Shown: positions 21,351 through 33,900 of the stretch, one piece after another
Layout of the letters: each line of letters starts with the position of its first letter
How positions within the stretch are numbered: position 1 is the first letter of the stretch
The notes under the pieces: generated by a model
What the model saw: only the letters and a program-made list of their open reading frames with translations
What the model was told of the DNA's origin: nothing
Database searches by the model: none
Source: Climacteris rufus
Lineage: Eukaryota; Chordata; Aves; Passeriformes; Climacteridae
Length of the DNA: 64,000 nt
Assembly (NCBI GenBank): GCA_013398175.1
Contig: VZRZ01008264.1
Span: 187,983-251,982, forward strand
Reading direction: 5' to 3'
Made by a program: the position numbers and the translations under genes

Positions 21351-24300
21351 ACAAAAATAATTCATGGCTATGGCTTTTGTGTAAGTATATTACTGGAAAC
21401 TGAAACATAATGACAACAGCAATCTCTAGATTAGGCAAACGTACAATTTCTGCTCTCTTACTTCATGTTGCACAGTAGTCTTGGGGGTTTGCAAATCTGA
21501 AGAGATCATGGCAGACGAGTCCTGGCTATTGAACAGCCCTATCTGAAGAGAAACACACTGGAAGTCTTGGCCTCCTTTGAACAAATGGCAAAACTCCCTT
21601 TAAAAATATTTTTATACAAACATATAAAAATAAATGAACAAAGAAAGAGGGGCTAAAAAGGTAACAAGATATGATAAGACAGAATCCCTGCTAATAAAAG
21701 GAAAAAGTTAGATTAAAATGTTGCCTTTGTTTTTTCAGAATATGAAAGAAAGACATGGAATATGTGCCCGTGTAAAAATCCTGGGAGAATCTTGGCCATC
21801 TGCACAGTATGTGAAGGTGAAATGACAAATGGACTTTTGACAGATGATGATTTAGCTTGAGTTGTTCACTCTTACATTGTTAAGTAATTCATTGTTACTG
21901 CTGGTGATAATTACCGTCCGTGGATGCAAAGCTGTTGGTGTTCGGAGAACTGCAGCTGATGCAGCAGGTTCTAGTACCTTTCCAGAGTGACTGTGGTTTA
22001 CACATCTCATGGCAATCCACCTCACCTCTGTACTTGCCTACAGGGCAGACCCAAAATTATTGTCTTTGTTCTGAATGTGGTCAGGGCTTCGAGTCAGTTG
22101 GTGTCCAAATGTACATCTACAGATCATGTGGAGGAAATTGAGCTGGTTTTTAAAAACACTGTATAACGGTTAGCAACCAAACTAGTTGAGAAAACAGTAA
22201 ATTAACTCGTGGATTTATGTGATATAGTAGCTGTATTAAGTCAACTTCCTAAACTACCCCAAGAGCTGCTATATTTTACTGCAGTTTAGACCTACAAAGT
22301 AAGCCCCTAAATGTTCGGTTCCAGTGGAGAGATCTGCAATGGTGTAATCAAGGACAGACTTGTGATAAGGCTTCAGCCTGAGGCCAAGTTTTCCAGAAAG
22401 CAAGACAACAGATATTTTCAAGATGGTCAATATGTTAAATGCTGAGTTATTCTGGAAATGCCTATGGATTAAATAATCACAAGCATATACATTATGAGGG
22501 CTCCATCACAACAAAAATTACCATTTGTCAGTTATCAAATCTCACTGCAGCTGCATTTAAATTGCACGACTCCTTATGAGGCATACTGTTATGAGGATGA
22601 AATCACTGGGAACTTGTCAGGCTTCATTTGGATTCAAACGTTCTCCTGGGAAGGACAGGTTGCTATAATTCTGAATTTATAATATTGCCATCCACAACAC
22701 TGTGACAACTATTGTTGTAACATCATCTCTGGGGAATTAAAATGTAAACATATCTCAATCATGCTGTTTAGATTTAGAAAGGGAGTAAGGATATGAAACA
22801 CAGAAACATCTAAATGACTCTGATTATGAAATAACTGGTATTTCAGGAGCAATATTAGTTTAAGGCTCAAATTCAGATGAAGAAGAAAATTTTCTTCAAA
22901 TCATACTTAAATAGATGAATAGCTAGGTCCTGAATCAGGTGTTATTTATAGCAAGTGACTGTCCTAACCCTCTCAGACACATTTGGGTTTTTTGTCTATA
23001 TAACTGTCAGTTAGGAGACCAGAAGAAAATCAGAAGTTGAACTTTAGGTTTTTCTCTGCCGCCACTGTAACTCCCGAGAACCACTTGCAAAGCAATTGCC
23101 AAACCCAGAGACATATCCAAAACCTGTGGACTTCAAATTATTTTATGACCATAAGCCCCAAGTGTAGTTACATCAATATAAAGCACAGTGGTAATACAGT
23201 TGGCCAATAAACCATGTTCTATACATGGATTATTTTGGACTCAATGAAAAGTAGAGCTGTGATGCCTCCTACTGGCTCTGCTTGTGTCTCTTATTCCTAT
23301 CTGCCATCTACCATGAAAGTTGCTGTTAGATCTTTGAACTATTAATGTAGACAATTGTGGTAAAGGGTGCCTCAGATAAGGTCTCAGATACGAAAGACTA
23401 GAAGCTATTTAAATTTAAAAGAAACTGAACGTGATGAAAGCAGTTACTTACAAATATACGTCCAACAGGAGCAATGTATGTATTTTTTCTTACAATCCTA
23501 CTTACCAAATGGAAAAGGAAGTTTTTTTGACAGGTTATTTCATTTGCTGTGAAACTGAATATGCTTTTTACATTGATCTTACTCCAACATCCGAAATGTT
23601 CTTTGATTCAAATGTTGTTCTGATTCAAAACTAAAAAAGCAGGATCACAAGACTAAATCAATTTTCCGGTACATCTTTTTCACAGGCTGTAAATTGTACC
23701 ACACATAATTTTAAATTGTTCTATGGATGACGAGTCTGATAAGTCATTATGTTTGTAGAAGAATTTATGTCTCACTACTACCACATATATCCAGCCTTCT
23801 CATGCAGTCTAGATAGGATAATATAAATCAGCATGTTCAAAATAGTTAACAAAATATATCTTTTATTATTTGGGAAAAAAATAACACAGTATTATAGCTA
23901 AAATTATGGCTTTTAATAAAAGAATTAATCTAATAATTGCAACAGCATGGTGCATCTGCCTCATTCCTGGTGTTGGTATAGCTTTTCCTCTGACCACTAT
24001 GTTAGACAGGAGCATCCCTGGATAGATACTGTGCAAGATTTCTGAAAACTCCAGGATCAGTCACTGATTTGGAATGACGAGGCATATTCTGTGACTGTGC
24101 ATACTCAGCCCAGCAGTGATCCACCCGTATATCCTGTGATTTAAACACATTCTCCTCAACAGCTCCACATGCTCCTCTCTTTGCGAATTCTCTCCTCAAA
24201 GATAAATTTCATTCACATGAATTACTTAGCACAGGTAAGTACATGATCATTATGTTTAACTTTGGACTGTTTGTCCCCAGGAAAACACAGGAAAGTTATT

Positions 24301-27300
24301 GTGACAATACTGGATTTGAATTTAAATAAACGTGTAGCATGAAATAGCAAATACATAGCAACTATGTATATAGTGGGAACTCAGAGCTTTTGGATCATAA
24401 TAACCTTAAAAAGCAGAATTACAGTGTAATAATTTTTGCTGGTATTTTGAACAATTAGCAGGACAAGACAGGAAGTTTCAGGACACACAGCAAACAGCTT
24501 TCACAGCTAACAGCTGCCATGCAGAAGAATTTGCATTGGGAACTTGAAATGCACAAAAATGTAAACAGGAACCAAAACAAGGGAAATCACAGCACAGATG
24601 TACAAGTGATCATAACATTCCTTGTCTGAGATGCAAAGATGAAAGAAAAAACTGCTAATTCATAATTGAGGTTCTAGAAATCATTCAATCTTCAGTGGAC
24701 AGAATAAACCTACAGTATAACAGAGGTCACAAATGTTAGGCAGAACCCGAATAAGTTTCTAGCCCAGAAAGAAAAAGGACAAAACCCAGGACAAAATAAG
24801 TGGAAAATACTCATTGTGTTTTGTACTGAATTTCAACCAAAGTTCCTCTCAGGCTCTGATTCCAGCTTCTGCAGAGAGCTGACTTTTAATACAGTCAATA
24901 TCTCTTCAGGAACACGACAAATTACTCGACAGGTTGAAGAACCCAGGCAAGCAAAGGTGAAGTGACTCAGATGCTGACTGTACCTCATCTGTCCTCAACA
25001 AAAAGTATAATTTTCTCATGTGACACCCCTACTCGCAGCTGCACAGATACTCTGCCTTTGCAGTCATTGTTCACACCTGTGTTGTCTGAGGACAACATCA
25101 ATATCAGGTACCAACACAAATGGAAGTAACTTCACACAAGTGTGAAAAGCCAGATCTTCTATTTTATTTATTCTTTTATTATTAAGGAAAAAGGACAAAA
25201 ATATTTTAAAATGTGCATATGGAACAGAACGTCCATAAAGATTCCTTATCAGATTCATCAATTTATTCCTCTTTTTCCAGTCACGATTTTGTCACCATAA
25301 GTACTTGTGTCATCTCAGCCCTCCCCTTAGCCTGTAAGGTCAACTCACTTGATAAGGTGTTTCGAACAGAATTTACTTCAAATAAAATTTTTATAGCACC
25401 TGTTAAATGGTTACTTGATTTTAATAGTAAATTCTGGGCACTCTGTCAACAAAAATAACTTACAACACTATTAAGCATGGCCCAGAAAATTAGTCCTTTT
25501 TTTTTAGTTTGTATTTAGTTTTACAGAGAGCAAGAATTATATTGCAAAATGATAAAATTTCTGGCTGGCTGCTGTCTAGAATGGGTTGTGTTGAGAAGTG
25601 TATTTCGTTACAACACACACATTGTGTCAATAATCATATAGAATGGCATTGTCTTTCAGATATTTTCTGTAGTATTATACTGAACTGCTTAGTGTAGTTC
25701 TCAAACCACCAGCATAATTAAGATATTTCAGTTATTGATGACATTTGTTTCCAATTTTTTTAACAAAACCCACATGATTCTCTATTTTATAAAAAACTCA
25801 TGGAAAAATATTACTGACATATTTGAGGACACATGGTTTTGGAAGTATTACTTTAATTCCCAGGAAGTAATTTAATAAAAATGGATTTTTCTACCACAAG
25901 ATATCTGAAAAAAGACCTTCTCATAAATATTGGATATAGAAATGTCCTTACTGTAACAACTGTCAAAGCTCCATCTTAAAAAGCTTAATTAAATTCACCT
26001 TTGGTTAATGATGCTTTCCTCTCCCTATATTTTTTAACTAAATGACAGTTGCTAACAACAAAATCAAGTGTGCCCCTGTGTTAGTTCTACAAATATCCGT
26101 GTTCTTCCCTGGTTCCCTTCCGTGGTAGAATGCCACCAGAATTGCTACAGATGTTTGACATGATGCCCTTCATAAGCAGATTTTACAGTTTCAGTAAGTC
26201 TGATCTTCCAAAGACACACCCACTCCTTTCCTTTTGTTGACTCCAGCTAACGCCATTGAAGTCAATGGAACATTAATTCACGTGCATTTTTGGAGGCTCA
26301 GACATAACACTGGACAAACAGATAGACCAGCAACTGCTGCTGAGAAAAGTGAAATCAGGCCAGTAGGGCTGGTTTGCTGCAAAAGTTAACTGCCCATTAT
26401 CCAGGCACACCTGCTAAGTATCAAAATGCCAAAAGCCTAATGCACTCCTATGTTACACCAGGTTTATGTCAGGGAAACCCTATATGCCTAAGCAGGGGGC
26501 TTTATAGGTCCACAGGGCTAAGGGTCAAATTCCAACCCTTGTGAGCCCCTATCCTTTTAAACCCAAGTATTTTAAGATTTTTAGTGACTGATCTTCTGTT
26601 TTAATGTCCAGCCACTCTTGAAGTCATCCCATGCACCTAAAAGGAATCCAAATCTCATTTACTCAAGAAGGAAATTAATCTTAAGTCTCCAATTTATACC
26701 ACCCAGATAATCTTTAAGAGGTGTCAAGAAACTGGAGTACGAGAAAGAGAGCAGCTTCTCCTTCCTGAAGAGCAGAGGAAGTCCTGCCACACTCTTAAAA
26801 GCAAGGATATAGACAGCTATTATGGATAGATTGTTCTGGCTTTTGAACCCTTTCTGAATGGAATAGCTTCACATTGCAGCATCCAGACATCAGAAAATGT
26901 GGAATTTATAATATAAACCTTTATTTCTATTTTTCCTACAGGTGCCTGTGTGTTTTCCTCCCTGTTGCTGTGTGCCATATTCCCATGGTGTTTGCCCCTT
27001 TGGACTTTACCTGTCGTGTATGAGCATTATCTTGCTACAGTTATGCCATGATGTCGAATCTGTTAAACATATTTTAAATGGTCTGATATGGGTGAATTCC
27101 TGAATGCTATACAGATATTCTCACTTTTAGAAATTGTGACTGTTCCCTAGAACTGTTACTCTCTTTTGTGCCTGGTGATTTTCTAGGACACATAAAACCT
27201 TCTGGTTTTTTTTCCTAGGAAAAAATCACCTCATTTTACAGCCGTAATTGCATCAAATATAGAGTGACTTGAAGTTTTGTTTTTTCTTTCTTTCTTCTTA

Positions 27301-29226
27301 ATTTTGTTGTCTAGATATTCGTCATTGTCCCTTTGGGCAATTCCTGTCACAAACAAAATTATTATTCCATAGTGATATAACCACAGTCTGCCAACAGGAA
27401 GCAAAATGTCACTGACTGTCATTGCTGTCATGTGGAGCTTTTCCCAAGGCTGCAGATCTGGCAGCCTAAGTAATGTAAATCTTATTCACAGTCATTGTCC
27501 CACTGCAATTAACAGAGGTGACGTTTGCTGGTCTGAGCTAATGAGTTTATGTTTTATAGCCCGGAAAGCAGCATTTCAAGGCTTTCCTCAAGTATAGTCT
27601 CCAAAGTATGTATGTCCCTTTAGAAACCATTTCTCTGACATGTATTCTTACTCCAAATTTTGTATAGTTTCATAATGAAATAGAACATGGAAAGGGATTT
27701 AGAATTCAGTTTGGATTCAGTACACACAAAAGTAATTTGGCAGCTGGGGCTCCATGGGGAAGGATGTAGGCAGGAAAAAAACACAGTCTGGGACATAATG
27801 AATGTTTTTGAAGTCCTCACAAGCTTAGGTACATACTGTCAAGACCAGCAACCGATGTATGCTATTATGGAAACGTTTCATTTTTTATTTTTTTCTCTCC
27901 AGAATCTGTTTTTAAGGATCCATTGGTCATACTGCAAATAATCAATAGCAGTTAGTCTTATCAGCTCACAACACTGTAAGTTATATTTTGCAATATAAAT
28001 TATTATTTAAATTATATTAAGTAGCATTAGCTCTATGGTAACAAGCAATGGCACATTCTGTACAAACAGAGAAGCCTGTTCTTCCTACGCCTGTATCCAG
28101 GGTGCTGGGCTGAGTTTGTTCTCAGAGGTAGAAGGATATGATTATTGAGATAAAACAAAATCACACACTACAGTCATTATGGGGAAGGGGATAGGGGAGA
28201 ATGTTAAATGTATTTAAACTTCAGGAGGTTAAAACTGTATGTGCCAAAAATCTCTGAACATGTCAGGATTAATAACAGCTGGAAGCAGGAGCAGAGCAAA
28301 CTCCATTCCCAATGCATAGTTCAACATTTAAGGTGCCAGGATATTGATTTATCAAGCTTTTTCTTTCTATCCCAACAGCCCTCCCACATAATGACTATTG
28401 CTGATGACAAAGAGAGTACACAAATGTTAAATAATCAATACATTCTTACCTCTGGTGTAGCCAAAGAACATTGTTTCCATATACCAGATTATGTCTCCAA
28501 ACACTCAAGGAATATCTAAGGTATAGCAATTAAGCATAAATCAATTAAAAATCTCCAACAATCCAAGGGCACACTCTTAATGAAATAAAAATTGAAAATC
28601 AATCTCAGTAATGTGAGAGAACAGAAACTCAGAACAAGCATGTAGCTTTCAAATAAAAACAGTGCTTTTGAATGAAATCACTTGCAATAAGATCAGAAAG
28701 CAAGTCCTTTAGATCCACGAGGTGTAAAATCTGAGGGAAGTGGCATGTGAGCGACACTGGCTGATTGCATTTCAAGCTGCATTTGAAGTCAGGACCTTCA
28801 ACACTAAAATGTGTGCCTATCCTACTCTAAGTAGTCAAATTCTGCTAATCAGCATGATGGCATGTTTTCATCTTTTGACAGCCAGGAGGGACACTTCTTT
28901 GATGGTGTTTATACACCTCTGATATGGGTAAGGTAGACTATTCTAAGTGTTTAAAAGCTCCCAGTGTTACGGTAATGCGTAAAGTTTTATGATAAATGCT
29001 TGCTTGGGTTAAGTATAAAAGCATGAACTAAAAAGAATACCAGTCATAACTGGTATGCATTAAAATATTTTAGTGGATGTAAGCTAAAAGAGGACGACAC
29101 CTTCTAAAGCGCTAAAGCTGGAAATGCTCTCGAGGTAGCGACAGCTCTTTTATGCATGTGTGATCCCTGCTGGGATGAGTTGTATAACTCTCCCAAAGGA
29201 CAGAGTCCTAGCTACTGCAGATAACC
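21351..29226. other. long AT-rich non-coding stretch
   Basis: No recent mobile element recognised. Points of note are a minus-strand open segment at 24002-24199, a consensus-like GTAAGT donor on the plus strand at 24236-24241, a possible ancient repeat at 26240-26545 and CNE-like text at about 27400-27600. A CpG-richer 120 bases directly precedes the LTR at 29227. Confidence 0.5.
26240..26545. repeat. possible ancient amniote interspersed repeat
   Basis: Contains the near-palindromic CCATTGAAGTCAATGG, later ATGTTACACCAGGTTTATG, and later GGGTCAAATTCCAACCC. These motifs co-occur in an old, unnamed-by-me repeat widespread in birds, crocodilians and turtles. Divergence is high and borders are vague. 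Confidence 0.3.
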
Positions 29227-29690
29227 TGTTTCTGCTGGCTCCTCTGGGATGAGAGTTTCCCCAGGCGTGGTGTGGTAGCACAGACAAGAATAAAAGGCTT
29301 CACAGAGGGCTCTTCCTTGGGATAACAGCCGTTTATTGTGAATCCAGTGTTGCTTCATGAGGGTCCAGAGTTATCCAGGTGGCTGAGTAACCCAGAAGAA
29401 AGAGCAGGGAAGAAGCCCTGCAGGGCTCTTTTAAAGGGAGATGGGACCAGGAAACACCCAATGGGGAACGCACAGTTCAAAGTGACCAGTGGAGAAGAGC
29501 TTTCCAGGACATAGCATATATGGCATCTGAGAGATGGGTACAGGTAACACAAGGGACATATGGGATTTTACCACAGCTCAGGCAGAGAGTTCAGATATGG
29601 GAAGAAGAAGGCCGAGGGCTTTGCCTGGGCTTTATTCCCACCAAAACCTGAAGCTCAAAAGCAGCAGCTTCTGCCAAGTGCGCTGCTACA
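29227..29690 (-). mobile_element. solo LTR, family B, apparently full length
   Basis: About 464 bases in minus orientation from a TGTAGCAGCG terminus (29690) to an ...AACA terminus (29227). On the minus strand it shows a CCCATTGGGTGTTTCC block, a TTTAAAAG promoter-like box just before a CCCTGCAGGGCTTCTTCC stretch, an AATAAA signal (29332-29337) and a U5 containing CCCAGAGGAGCCAGC. There is no internal region, so it is a solo LTR. A partial copy is at 12945-13197 and a relative at 36581-37141. Flanking target duplication is unclear (at best 3-4 bases of AACC). Confidence 0.85.
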
Positions 29691-30714
29691 ACCTTCCATT
29701 TTCTGGCAGATCTTCCTTGTATTAATTGTGCTATCAGTGCAAGTTAGTGCAACACCTGCTTTCACTAGCAATGTCCAGAGGTAGGAAGTAGAGCTATTAG
29801 TTTCTGGCAATACAATATTAGTGCCTCTAATGAATAATATTTTCTACATAAAAATCCCAATTATTTTTATATTACATCTATCCTACAACAGAAAAACAAA
29901 ATGACAAAATATCTTGCTCCAAGATTAGGAGATGAGTGTGCAGCAGATGCAGGAGAGCACCCTATTGCCTGACCCAGTTTATGGTACCTGTAGGGACTTA
30001 AATTCACACTGTACTGGAGTCAGCCTTTAACAGATTCTAAGCCTACAAGTTAGTAAAAATAAAGTTTGAAAACAAAATAATATCTACCCCACCACATGAA
30101 TAAATAAATGCCATAAAAATAGCAAAGGTGGTAAATGCAACAGTAACTTAAACACAATGTTTTGTTTTTAGGAAAAACACAGTGCATGGGTGAAGCAGTC
30201 AATCAATTCTGATTTGTATGATGCAGTGACGTAAGACTGTATCTTCTCTGCAGCCAGTCATTCACACTAGATGTAACAGGAGCTATGTGTGGTTATCATA
30301 ATGAGAATAAATCCTTTAAATTATTCTGGAACAAAAGCAGTAAAAGAATTATGGGGGTTTTTCCCACAAGACAAGCCAGATACTCCAAAGTTTTTCTGTA
30401 ACCTAAACCATGTTTTATAATGAAGAACAACTCATAGCCAGAGGCAGCAAAAAAATCAGTCACAAAACTGTGACTTAAACTGTGACTAATTAACAGCTGG
30501 ATAGAGGGCAGCTGATAGCATGGGGTTGCCATCAGAATGCCACTGGCTCAGTGGAAACTGGGTGGGAAGAAAAGACTGGGTCTCAGACTCACAGGGCACT
30601 ACTGGAGACGGTTATTAGTTTAAAATGAAGCCAGCACCAGCACACTGCAATATTTGTTTTAAAGGTTGGCTGTCACTTCAAAACCAGAGAGGGTTTCTCT
30701 GGTTGATGGTGGGC
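29691..30714. other. AT-rich non-coding stretch
   Basis: No gene or repeat recognised. If the segment at 30715-30950 is a last coding exon, the right end of this stretch would be its 3' untranslated region. I find no canonical minus-strand AATAAA close by. Confidence 0.5.
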
Positions 30715-30950
30715 TTAGGCTGCTCTGAGTAGGAAGGCTTGAGAGGGAGCTGCTGCAGACGAGGAACTGTGGTTTGTGCACTCAAAGTGCTCTGGGGGCT
30801 GGGAGTGAGGAGTTTGGTAGCGCCGCTGGCTGGTGAAGAGTTTGGTCTGATCTAATTCCTGGCGCATCATGGTTTCTGACAAAAATGGGTTGTGCTTGGG
30901 ATGAGGCAACAATACTCCAAACCCAGCATGCAGTGAGCATTCAGCAATGC
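30715..30950 (-). CDS. candidate terminal coding exon, protein not recognised
   Basis: On the minus strand a plausible splice acceptor (CTGACTTTCTGTAG) ends at 30951. From 30950 one frame is open for 77 codons to a TAA at 30717-30715. The first two exon bases would complete a split codon. The peptide begins IAECSLHAGFGVLLPHPKHN, has a charged middle with RQELDQTKLFTSQRRYQ, then a Pro/His/Ser-rich tail with HSSSSAAAPSQ. There is no membrane segment or known domain. Third codon positions are clearly richer in C and G than the flanks, and four CpGs are kept in an AT-rich setting. I cannot name the gene. It could be an alternative last exon of a long gene crossing the window, or a chance open frame. 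Confidence 0.35.
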
Positions 30951-33900
30951 CTACAGAAAGTCAGTTCTTGTCTTGCATGGGACAGTTGGAAGTTGGGTTG
31001 GTATTTGGATTGATCAGAGGGGGAGTGTGTGGATGCTTCAGATGCTCTAGGAAATGCAATGTCATTTTAGTGTAACTTTCTATAGGGGTCTTCTGGTTTC
31101 CCTTGAACGATCTGAGAGTTTTCCAGAATTTACTTCTTTGAAAATCTAAAATAAGTTAGCTATGCTACTTTAGAAGGTGAGTTGGGAGGTTGGCATTTCC
31201 TTAGTTAGACCTATCCTACATTGTCTCAATGTGATATAAACAAGAAAAGGTCAAGAAAAATCGCATTGTAGAACAGCAAGTTATGTCTAGGAGAGAAAAG
31301 AGGGAAAAGAGGAAGGATACAATAGTATTTGCTGTCACTGTATCATTTCAAGCCAGGTCAAGGAAATAATCTTGCTTCCTACCTTGATAAACCATTAGTA
31401 ATAGGTCAGGAGTCAGCTGCTTTCCTTATCAGCACAAGGAGCTTAAATGTCAATGATTAAATGTTTCCATGGAGATCCCCTGAGCTTCACTAATGTGGGC
31501 ACATTATTTACACCCACACTGCCGGGGAAACGATAATGACGGCACGTTTTGTTGTGCCCCGGCACATCTGAAGCAAGTGCTGCAGCTGGACTCTGAAACA
31601 GCATCTGGGAACACAGGGCCACATCTCAGGAAGGTGAGAGGCACCTGTTCAGCTGATTTTCGACTCTTGTCAGAAAGAAGCAGCCAGCATTTTTAAGGCT
31701 GAAGTCTGGACAGGTGACTCCAGTGCAGAGGGATTGTCACAGCTGCTCAGTTGTAAAAAATGAAGCCTTGCAGGAGGCTGCAGCAGGTAGTACATCAACT
31801 ATGTGACCTACATAGGCTGCACACACTTTAGCTGTTCATTTATTTCATCTGGGGAAAGAGAAGATAAATTCACAATCAGAGGAGTGGGGGAATATCGTGT
31901 TTGTTCCAAATTGGTTCAGCCTGGTTCAAGCTGTTTACCTTGCATGGGAGTCACTCCAGAGTGACTTTCTCCGTTAGTATTAATAACTGAAATGTGAAAA
32001 TTATTGGCATTATTTAGATGAATATTTCATCTGCCATTTAAATAAACTAATTTTCATTCCTTTCCACAAGTATGCAAACCACCAAGTTATGCAGATACAG
32101 CTGTAAGTGAATTTTGACGTCGTGTACACATTTGTATAGCATATTCCTGAATATTTTCTTTCCATCTATGGTGATGTAGAAGGGACATTTTTAGGAAAAA
32201 CAGAAAGAAGTGCCATGGGACTTGTTACACTGCCTTCTGCAGCCTGAACAACTGCATGCAGGTGGCTGACAAAATATTTTGTCAAATCAAGTATTTTGAT
32301 GTATGATAAACTAATAGAATACACAACTGTATATTTTACACCAATACAGGCATGTTTAGTGATGAGAAATAATAAACTGTTCACTTTTTCATTAAAAAAA
32401 GCTTCACAGTGAAATCTCACTTAGACACTGATTGGTGTGCAGATGAGGTAGGTTTTTCCACGGACTGTCCCATTTTCCTCATGAGATGCAAAAACCCCTA
32501 GAGACAATAAGTCAGAAATATCTGAAATGTCTATCAAATCAAATCAGATATGCCATGGAGCAGATTGGAGTCTCATCTTCTCCACTACCACTGGCTTTCA
32601 CATAAATTAGATCAGCTCCAGAGCCACACAGCCTTCTCCCAATCCCTGAGCATGTTGGCTTATACCCAATCCCTTATACTTGTTTGCTTTGCTGTAGATG
32701 CAACAGGCACTAGATAAAAAGCTCTTGCCTTCCTTCTCAGACACTCCAAGCCCTAGGGGAAGCAGAGGTTTGGTTTCTGGGGAGAAAGGATAGGGAGGGC
32801 TGGAGAAGGGAGCAGGAATTTTAGGGCATTGGAAGCTGGCAGGTGTGTGTTTCTCGAGTGCTGGATGCTCAGCAAGGCTCCGCTGTGCTGAGAGTTTTCC
32901 TTGATTAGAGAAGAGGCTGAGCATAGACCTGTGTCTTTACTGAACAGCTGGGTTGTAGCCATGCTTTTGCAATATTATTCCTGGAAGTACCCACTTCGTC
33001 TGATGGCATTATTACATGCACATACAACTAACTTGGATTTAGTGTACAGTTCAAATTAAGTCCTTCCTGGAAGTGTGGCTGATGTGTAGGAAGATGCAAA
33101 GATCCCCCTTGTATCAAGTCAGTTAAAGCTATTTGTTTACCATTTTAGAAAAGCAAAACACTGCTAGGGAGGACAGTCTTCTGCATGGACAAATTCATTA
33201 AAAAATGGACTTGGATTGATTGCTACTGATCCTGCTTTGAATAAATGCAAGACAGAAAAAAATTAAGTAGGTTCACAGTGAATATAAGAAGAGGATTCTT
33301 CTGTTATCAGTGGTGCTAATGAACTCACTAGCTACAAAATGGATTTTTGATCTGGATACCCTTTCCAATGCTGAGCTGGAAATAAATCCATCTTATTAAA
33401 CATTGAAAAAAAACGTAGCAATGGAACATCTAAGTATTTTAAATAGAAAGCTGAGCTTGTCGTTAGTTTTATTCTAGTTCAGGCTAGGAAAAAGAAGTGA
33501 CTTCAGTTTCATGTCTGTCAATGGATGTGGCTCTCTTAACTTAGAAATTAGTGGGCCATTCCCAACAAGTATTGTTCTTACCTATTACCACATAAACCCA
33601 GGGTGAATAGAGAGGTGACTGGCTGAATGGGTGAGAATCCAGTGAATCTACAAGACTCAAACTTATGTCACAAAAATCTTGTTCAGTACATTGGGGAAAT
33701 CTATAGTGTTGTTTCCTAAGTTATTTTTCTTCAGAGGGCCTTTGCCCTTTTCACCTCATCTGGATCTGATCCAGCTGATCAGGCAGTTCACACATGCTTG
33801 CTAATGAGATCTGCAGAAACCCAGGGGTGGCACAAAGAAACACTTAAAGTAACTGCAGTCAACTCATTTTTGATCTATCCTGGTTGGAGTTCAATCATGT

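Noticed and set aside
28374..28519. Plus-strand open segment after a strong acceptor (CTATCCCAACAG)
   Set aside because: Only 46 codons, the stop lies just before a GTATAG donor, low GC and no recognisable peptide. Not better than chance.
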